Shown here: positions 60,031-64,000 of the stretch, in pieces
How the letters are laid out: every line of letters starts with the position of its first letter
Position numbering within the stretch: position 1 is the stretch's first letter
Assembly: GCF_000812965.1 (NCBI RefSeq)
Contig: NZ_JSYN01000015.1
Coordinates: 186,001 to 250,000, forward strand
Origin: Pedobacter kyungheensis
GTDB taxonomy: Bacteria; Bacteroidota; Bacteroidia; Sphingobacteriales; Sphingobacteriaceae
Length of the DNA stretch: 64,000 bases
Reading direction: 5' to 3'
The notes under the pieces: generated by a model
Seen by the model: only the letters and a program-made list of their open reading frames with translations
Told to the model about the DNA's origin: nothing
The model's database searches: none
Made by a program: the position numbers and the translations under genes

Positions 60031-60333
60031 ATGAAAAAGATATTAATTCTATCCCTGTTTGTTGCAGCACTTTCTGGTTGTACAACAATGAATAATGGCA
60101 AAAGTGCTGGTGCTATAACCGTAAGTGGTAAAATAGAAAAACTAGGTATGACTACTTTTCAATATGGTACGCATTTGCTAAAAACAGCAGATAAAAGCTA
60201 TGCGTTAAAAAGTGCCAGTATTAATTTTGATAATTACCTGAACAGGGAAGTTACGGTGAAAGGAAAAAAAGTGGCTGGCTACCCGATTGATGGCGGCCCG
60301 GAGCTGATTGATGTGAGCTTAATTAAACTCTAA
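60031..60333 (+). CDS. Small lipoprotein of unknown function
   Basis: A 100-residue protein with a signal sequence and lipobox ALSGCTT (Cys17). The mature part is a short beta-rich domain with VSGKIEKLGMTTFQYGTH and VTVKGKKVAGYPIDGGPELIDV, reminiscent of an OB-like fold used in small envelope lipoproteins. It is a single gene with a spacer of 60 bp to the BtuF-like gene. The 259-bp region behind it holds the promoter of the first tRNA gene and nothing else clear. Confidence 0.72.
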   Translation: MKKILILSLFVAALSGCTTMNNGKSAGAITVSGKIEKLGMTTFQYGTHLLKTADKSYALKSASINFDNYLNREVTVKGKKVAGYPIDGGPELIDVSLIKL

Positions 60334-60540
60334 ACTAAAAGTTTAAGCGGGAAAACCTGAAAAGTCTGGGTTGAAATCGGGTTGCTGTTAAAAAAGATAA
60401 AATATTTTTTCGCCGGGCTTGTTGCCGAAAAATTATGGAGTTTAGGGCTATCTTGCAGCAACACAGTACTTTCATTTTTTAGCTATACTGTAGCAAAGGA
60501 AGACTGCTCATTATTTATACTTTCAGGCTGCATATTAAAG

Positions 60541-60570
60541 TTTGATTATTCAATCTAATTTCTATCTTTG
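60541..60570 (+). promoter_or_regulatory. Promoter of the first tRNA-Leu gene
   Basis: TTTG (60541-60544), an 18-nt spacer and TATCTTTG (60563-60570) fit the Bacteroidota -33/-7 consensus exactly. The second tRNA copy has the same spacing. Confidence 0.85.
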
Positions 60571-60592
60571 CACGCATTAAACATCCTGAGAT

Positions 60593-60677
60593 GCGGAAGT
60601 GGCGTAATTGGTAGCCGCACCAGACTTAGGATCTGGCGCTTCACGGCGTGGGGGTTCGAGTCCCTTCTTCCGCACCA
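60593..60677 (+). tRNA. tRNA-Leu (anticodon UAG), CCA encoded
   Basis: The cloverleaf is clear: acceptor GCGGAAG / CTTCCGC, anticodon stem CCAGA / TCTGG with loop CTTAGGA (anticodon TAG), a long variable arm (CGC ttcacg GCG) as expected for leucine, and T-loop TTCGAGT. Position 60674 is the discriminator A and 60675-60677 is an encoded CCA. Confidence 0.95.
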
Positions 60678-60681
60678 TATT

Positions 60682-60714
60682 AAAACCGTTCTGATAACCC
60701 AGAACGGTTTTTTT
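60682..60714 (+). terminator. Terminator after the first tRNA-Leu
   Basis: Perfect 12-bp stem AAAACCGTTCTG / CAGAACGGTTTT, loop ATAACC, followed by more T. Confidence 0.92.
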
Positions 60715-60727
60715 ATGCCTCGGACTA

Positions 60728-60957
60728 TCGGCTGGTGTCTCCACCTGCCGAAACAGATGCGAAATAACAGGTGTCAAGCTGGTTGGTGTAGACACCAACC
60801 AGTAGAAAAAAGTGGATTTAACAGATGTTGAACAGGATGTCGGTGAGGACACCAACCTCTAGAGTTAATCCAGAACGTTCGTTCTATCGGCTGGTGTCAG
60901 CACCAGCCGAAACACAGAAGAACAAGCACTAAAGCTGGTTGGTGAACCACCAACCAG
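60728..60957. repeat. Cluster of five GGTG-N-CACC hairpins between the tRNA genes
   Basis: Units at 60728-60751, 60779-60802, 60841-60857 (imperfect), 60887-60910 and 60935-60957. Stems vary (TCGGCTGGTG, CTGGTTGGTG), but the apex GGTG ... CACC with a 2-4 nt loop is constant. The remaining part of the gap, 60958-61051, is AT-rich with no feature. Confidence 0.85.
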
Positions 60958-61051
60958 TGAAAAAAGAACATGATGTAGAAAATTTTCTCCTTAAAAATTA
61001 GTGAGTTAGCATTTTTTTAAGAGAATAATGCATAAAATATGATCGATGCCT

Positions 61052-61081
61052 TTTGATTTTTGAATCTTGTTTCTATCTTTG
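61052..61081 (+). promoter_or_regulatory. Promoter of the second tRNA-Leu gene
   Basis: TTTG (61052-61055), an 18-nt spacer and TATCTTTG (61074-61081), the same as the first copy. Confidence 0.85.
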
Positions 61082-61103
61082 CAGTCCTTACAACATCCTA
61101 ACT

Positions 61104-61185
61104 GCGGAAGTGGCGTAATTGGTAGCCGCACCAGACTTAGGATCTGGCGCTTCACGGCGTGGGGGTTCGAGTCCCTTCTTCCGCA
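61104..61185 (+). tRNA. tRNA-Leu (anticodon UAG), no encoded CCA
   Basis: The 82-nt body is the same as in the first copy, including anticodon TAG and discriminator A at 61185, but the next bases are CAC, so CCA must be added after transcription. This is a duplicate gene 511 bp from the first with its own promoter and terminator. Confidence 0.95.
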
Positions 61186-61198
61186 CACAAGATAAAGG

Positions 61199-61236
61199 CC
61201 GTTTCGATTTAACATCGGAACGGTTTTGTTTTTTAA
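61199..61236 (+). terminator. Terminator after the second tRNA-Leu
   Basis: Stem CCGTTTCGAT / ATCGGAACGG (one G-T pair), loop of 5 nt, then TTTTGTTTTTT. Confidence 0.88.
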
Positions 61237-61356
61237 AACATTGATTAATAAAAATTGATGTGCTGTGCCGGCTGCGGTGATATATGGTTTGTTCTCAAAT
61301 CTCATATCTCAATTCTCTGGTCTAATTGTACATCTCAATACTCATATCTCATAAAA

Positions 61357-62706
61357 ATGAATATTACACAGGAAAAAACCGGCAACTTAAATGCTGTTGT
61401 AAAAATCAAAATCGCACCAGCTGATTATTCTGGCAAAGTAGAAAAAGCCATTAAAGATCAAGCTAAAAAAGCACAATTACCTGGTTTCCGTAAAGGGATG
61501 GTTCCTGCTGCCCACATCAAAAAAATGTACGGTAAAAGCATTTTGGTAGAAGAGGTTAACAATTTGTTAAACGATACCCTATCAAACTACATTGCTGAGC
61601 AGAAATTAGAAATTTTAGGTCAGCCATTGCCACAAATGGACGATGAGCGTGAGTTTAAATGGGATAACACAGATGAATTTGAATTTGATTATGAGTTAGG
61701 TTTAGCGCCTGCTTTTGATGTAAACGTTTCATCTAAAGATAAATATACCGAATACGTTGTTAAAGCTGATAAAGAAACTTTAGAAAGCCGTATCAAAAAT
61801 ATCCGTCGCAGCTATGGTAAAATGACTAACCCTGAAGTATCTGCTGAAGGTGATGTACTTTACGCTGAGTTAACACAATTAGGTGCTGATGGTGCTGCTT
61901 TCGAAGGTGGTATTTCAAATACTGCAACCCTTCGCTTAGATTTAGTTAAAGACAAGAAAATCCTTAAATCGTTAGTAGGTTTAAAGAAAGAAGATGAAGT
62001 TACTGTTGATTTAGTAAAAGCATTTGATGATGCAGCTGTTGTAGCTAAAGCTTTAAATATTTCTGAAGAAGATGCAGCTGATTTAAAATCTAACTTCAAA
62101 TTAGCGGTTAAAAACGTAAACCGTTTAGAAGAATCAGACTTAAACCAGGAGTTTTTCGATAAATTATTTGGCGAAGGAACGGTAACTGACGAAGCTGGTT
62201 TCAGAGCTAAAATTACCGAAGAAGTAGAAAGCATGTTCAAACAAGATGCTGAGCGTAAATTATCAAACGATATTTACGAGGATCTTTTAAAGAAACACAC
62301 TTTCGAATTGCCTGATGAGTTTTTACGTCGCTGGTTAAAAGCTACAAACGAAAAATTAACCGACGAAGAATTAGCAGAAGGTTATGATGATTTCGCTAAA
62401 AACCTGAAATGGACTTTAATCGAAAACAAAATCATTAAAGATAATAGCATCGAAATTAAATACGAAGATGTTGTTCAGGCTGCTAAAGCTAAATTAGATG
62501 CGCAGTTCAGAATGTACAGCCCAAGTCCACTTCCTGAAGATCAACTGGCACAATATGCTGTTCAGTTCTTACAGGAAAAAGAAAATGCAAACCGCGTTTT
62601 CGAAGAGGTTAAAGCTTTAAAAACTTTCGAACAAATTAAAACCATCGTTACGTTAGAGCAAAAAGACATCGATTACGATAAGTTTATTGCTTTAGACAAA
62701 GCGTAA
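61357..62706 (+). CDS. tig: Trigger factor (ribosome-associated chaperone)
   Basis: A 449-residue protein from ATG 61357; the longer frame from 61255 overlaps repeat-like spacer and lacks family similarity. The ribosome-docking signature is GFRKGMVP (43-50) in the N-terminal domain. The middle part is a reduced FKBP-like region, and the long helical C-terminal arm domain ends in a Lys/Asp-rich tail. It binds nascent chains at the exit tunnel. It is followed by clpP and clpX as in many bacteria, but here a four-helix-bundle gene stands between. Confidence 0.9.
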   Translation: MNITQEKTGNLNAVVKIKIAPADYSGKVEKAIKDQAKKAQLPGFRKGMVPAAHIKKMYGKSILVEEVNNLLNDTLSNYIAEQKLEILGQPLPQMDDEREFKWDNTDEFEFDYELGLAPAFDVNVSSKDKYTEYVVKADKETLESRIKNIRRSYGKMTNPEVSAEGDVLYAELTQLGADGAAFEGGISNTATLRLDLVKDKKILKSLVGLKKEDEVTVDLVKAFDDAAVVAKALNISEEDAADLKSNFKLAVKNVNRLEESDLNQEFFDKLFGEGTVTDEAGFRAKITEEVESMFKQDAERKLSNDIYEDLLKKHTFELPDEFLRRWLKATNEKLTDEELAEGYDDFAKNLKWTLIENKIIKDNSIEIKYEDVVQAAKAKLDAQFRMYSPSPLPEDQLAQYAVQFLQEKENANRVFEEVKALKTFEQIKTIVTLEQKDIDYDKFIALDKA

Positions 62707-62742
62707 GGCGGGAAGCGTTTGCCGTAAGGCGCTTGGAAATCG
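62701..62742. repeat. Left flanking repeat of the four-helix-bundle gene
   Basis: aaggcgggaagcgtttgccg and gtaaggcgcttgg. It resembles, in opposite orientation, the sequence at 63143-63175 (taaacgcttatcgcaaaacg then ccaaac). Similar gcgtttggcg stretches occur at 39806-39836 and 58110-58165. Confidence 0.5.
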
Positions 62743-62766
62743 ATTGTGCTATTTCTATATTTAGTG

Positions 62767-63126
62767 ATGGCTCAATTTAAATTTCAATCGCTGGAAGTTT
62801 GGCAGTTATCAATTGGGATAACTGATAAATTACTTGATATAGCTGACCGATTGTCAGTTGATAAAAAATACAGATTTGCAGAGCAGCTCAATGGGGCTGC
62901 TCTTAGCATATCTAATAATATTGCCGAAGGCTCTGGAGCTGTTTCTAATAAGGAATTTGCTCATTATCTGAATATTGCACATCGTTCTACGTTCGAGAAT
63001 GCAAATATTTTAGTAGTTTTAGAACGGAGAAAATATATTTCTGACACAGAGTTGAATGATTATCTGGAAGAATTAGATAAATTGGCACGGAAATTAACCA
63101 ACTTCAGGAAATATTTATTAAAGTAA
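62767..63126 (+). CDS. Four-helix-bundle protein (S23/IVP family)
   Basis: A 119-residue all-helical protein from ATG 62767. The family pattern is clear: FQSLEVWQLSIGITDKL, YRFAEQLNGAALSISNNIAEGSG, FAHYLNIAHRSTFENANIL and ELDKLARKLTNFRKYL. Members were first seen inside intervening sequences of 23S rRNA and occur singly in many Bacteroidota spacers. The molecular function is not known. Here it separates tig from clpP and is bounded by inverted gcgttt/ggcg repeats, which suggests that it arrived as a small mobile unit. Confidence 0.87.
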   Translation: MAQFKFQSLEVWQLSIGITDKLLDIADRLSVDKKYRFAEQLNGAALSISNNIAEGSGAVSNKEFAHYLNIAHRSTFENANILVVLERRKYISDTELNDYLEELDKLARKLTNFRKYLLK

Positions 63127-63180
63127 CCCGCGTATTTGGATAGCCTAAACGCTTATCGCAAAACGCCAAACTCTATAATC

Positions 63181-63888
63181 ATGAACATAGACTCACAAGA
63201 ATTCAGGAAATTTGCCGTTAAACATCAGGGAATTGGCGGTTTACACGTAGATAAATTTATTGCACAGGCTAATCTGAACCCTCAGAACATGACGCCATAT
63301 ATCATTGAAGAGCGTCAGTTAAATGTTGCTCAGATGGACGTATTTTCGAGGTTAATGATGGACCGTATTATCTTTTTAGGTGATGCGATTTATGATCAGA
63401 ATGCAAACATCATCCAGGCGCAATTGTTGTTCCTGCAATCGGCTGATGCAGAGCGTGATATTCAGATCTATATTAACTCGCCGGGCGGTTCGGTATATGC
63501 TGGTTTAGGTATTTACGATACCATGCAATATATTCAGCCGGATGTGGCTACAATTTGTACAGGTATGGCAGCTTCAATGGGCGCTGTTTTATTGGTTGCA
63601 GGTGCTAAAGGTAAACGTGCTGCTTTACCACACTCAAGAGTAATGATTCACCAGCCATCAGGTGGCGCACAAGGGGTAGCCTCTGATATGGAAATCAACT
63701 TAAGAGAAATGTTGAAATTGAAAAAAGAATTATACGATATCATTTCAGAGCACTCTGGACAGTCTTATGACTGGGTAGAGAAAGCTTCAGACCGCGATTA
63801 CTGGATGACTGCCGACGAGGCAAAAGGATTTGGTATGGTTGATGAAGTTTTATCGAGAAACGCAAATAAAAATGGCGAAACAAAATAA
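63181..63888 (+). CDS. clpP: ATP-dependent Clp protease proteolytic subunit
   Basis: A 235-residue serine peptidase from ATG 63181. The nucleophile region is TGMAASMGAVLL (Ser132) and the His region is PHSRVMIHQPSGGAQG (His157). Aligning HSGQSYDWVEKASDRDYW with the E. coli segment HTGQSLEQIERDTERDRF without gaps puts Ala202 at the position of the catalytic Asp; Asp204 and Asp206 lie close by. The rest of the fold, including the GGSVYAGLGIYD handle region, looks normal. It forms the tetradecameric barrel that works with ClpX, whose gene overlaps its 3' end by 17 bp. Confidence 0.92.
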   Translation: MNIDSQEFRKFAVKHQGIGGLHVDKFIAQANLNPQNMTPYIIEERQLNVAQMDVFSRLMMDRIIFLGDAIYDQNANIIQAQLLFLQSADAERDIQIYINSPGGSVYAGLGIYDTMQYIQPDVATICTGMAASMGAVLLVAGAKGKRAALPHSRVMIHQPSGGAQGVASDMEINLREMLKLKKELYDIISEHSGQSYDWVEKASDRDYWMTADEAKGFGMVDEVLSRNANKNGETK

Positions 63889-64000
63889 AGAATCCCGCTG
63901 CTCATTCTGCCATTCTGGCAAGCATGAAACTTTAATGTTAATTGAAGGTATGGATGCGTTTATCTGCGATAAATGCGTTACCCAGGCCAATCAGTTGCTT
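63872..64000 (+). CDS. clpX: ATP-dependent Clp protease ATP-binding subunit ClpX (N-terminal part)
   Basis: 43 residues are visible before the window ends. The zinc-binding domain is complete: Cys10 and Cys13 in RCSFCHSG, Cys32 and Cys35 in FICDKCV. The ATG at 63872 overlaps the clpP stop in another frame, as expected for a coupled operon. It would unfold tagged proteins and feed them to ClpP. Confidence 0.93.
   Translation, partial: MAKQNKESRCSFCHSGKHETLMLIEGMDAFICDKCVTQANQLL

Noticed and set aside
60568..60855. Open frames on both strands across the tRNA-Leu gene and hairpins
   Set aside because: They run through a clear tRNA, its terminator and the repeats; no coding support.
61104..61185. 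Second tRNA-Leu as a pseudogene because CCA is missing
   Set aside because: All stems and the anticodon are intact and it has its own promoter and terminator; CCA can be added enzymatically.

Overview
The window looks like chromosomal DNA of a member of the Bacteroidota, most likely a Sphingobacteriaceae species close to Pedobacter. This is inferred from protein style, from promoters of the TTTG-(18 nt)-TAnnTTTG type in front of both tRNA genes, from AT-rich spacers full of small palindromic repeats, and from gene order. No IS element, prophage, CRISPR array or rRNA gene was recognised.

Layout. 1-4.7 kb: the end of a glycan-degradation locus (C-terminal part of a GH2 beta-galactosidase, a GH27 alpha-galactosidase, an M60-like mucin-type metallopeptidase, a small orphan domain), a block of palindromic repeats and an M23 peptidase-like protein. 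4.9-15 kb: a hydroxamate, NRPS-independent siderophore operon on the minus strand (decarboxylase, NIS synthetase fused to an acyltransferase, N-monooxygenase, second NIS synthetase), divergent from a TonB-dependent receptor. The shared control region carries a perfect 31-bp palindrome. 15-17.8 kb: metallophosphoesterase, Rrf2 regulator and a DUF559 nuclease gene flanked by direct repeats. 18-27.7 kb: assimilatory sulfate reduction (sulfite reductase, siroheme methyltransferase, a precorrin-2 dehydrogenase fused to a TauE/SafE permease, APS reductase, both ATP sulfurylase subunits, and a second siroheme methyltransferase). Two of these genes share a 35-nt promoter block, and the first has a structured leader ending in an intrinsic terminator. 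28-35.4 kb: glycogen and trehalose metabolism (glgA, glgC, GH15, OtsA-OtsB fusion).

35.5-59 kb is the most unusual part. A histidine kinase and an NtrC-type sigma-54 activator stand divergent to a HlyD-type adaptor, an ABC ATPase, seven consecutive paralogous MacB/FtsX-type permeases of about 790 residues each, and a second ABC ATPase. A decayed tandem duplication follows the array. The permeases share near-constant cytoplasmic ends but have divergent periplasmic domains. This suggests one energising and adaptor module serving a set of different exporters.

59-64 kb: a BtuF-like binding protein, a small lipoprotein, two copies of tRNA-Leu(UAG), then tig, a four-helix-bundle gene inserted between repeats, clpP (whose third catalytic triad position appears to be Ala) and the start of clpX.

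Several genes have an in-frame GTG or TTG codon upstream of a better ATG. I chose the ATG start where a signal peptide, family alignment or promoter position supports it. All functional calls are from reading motifs; no database search was possible.
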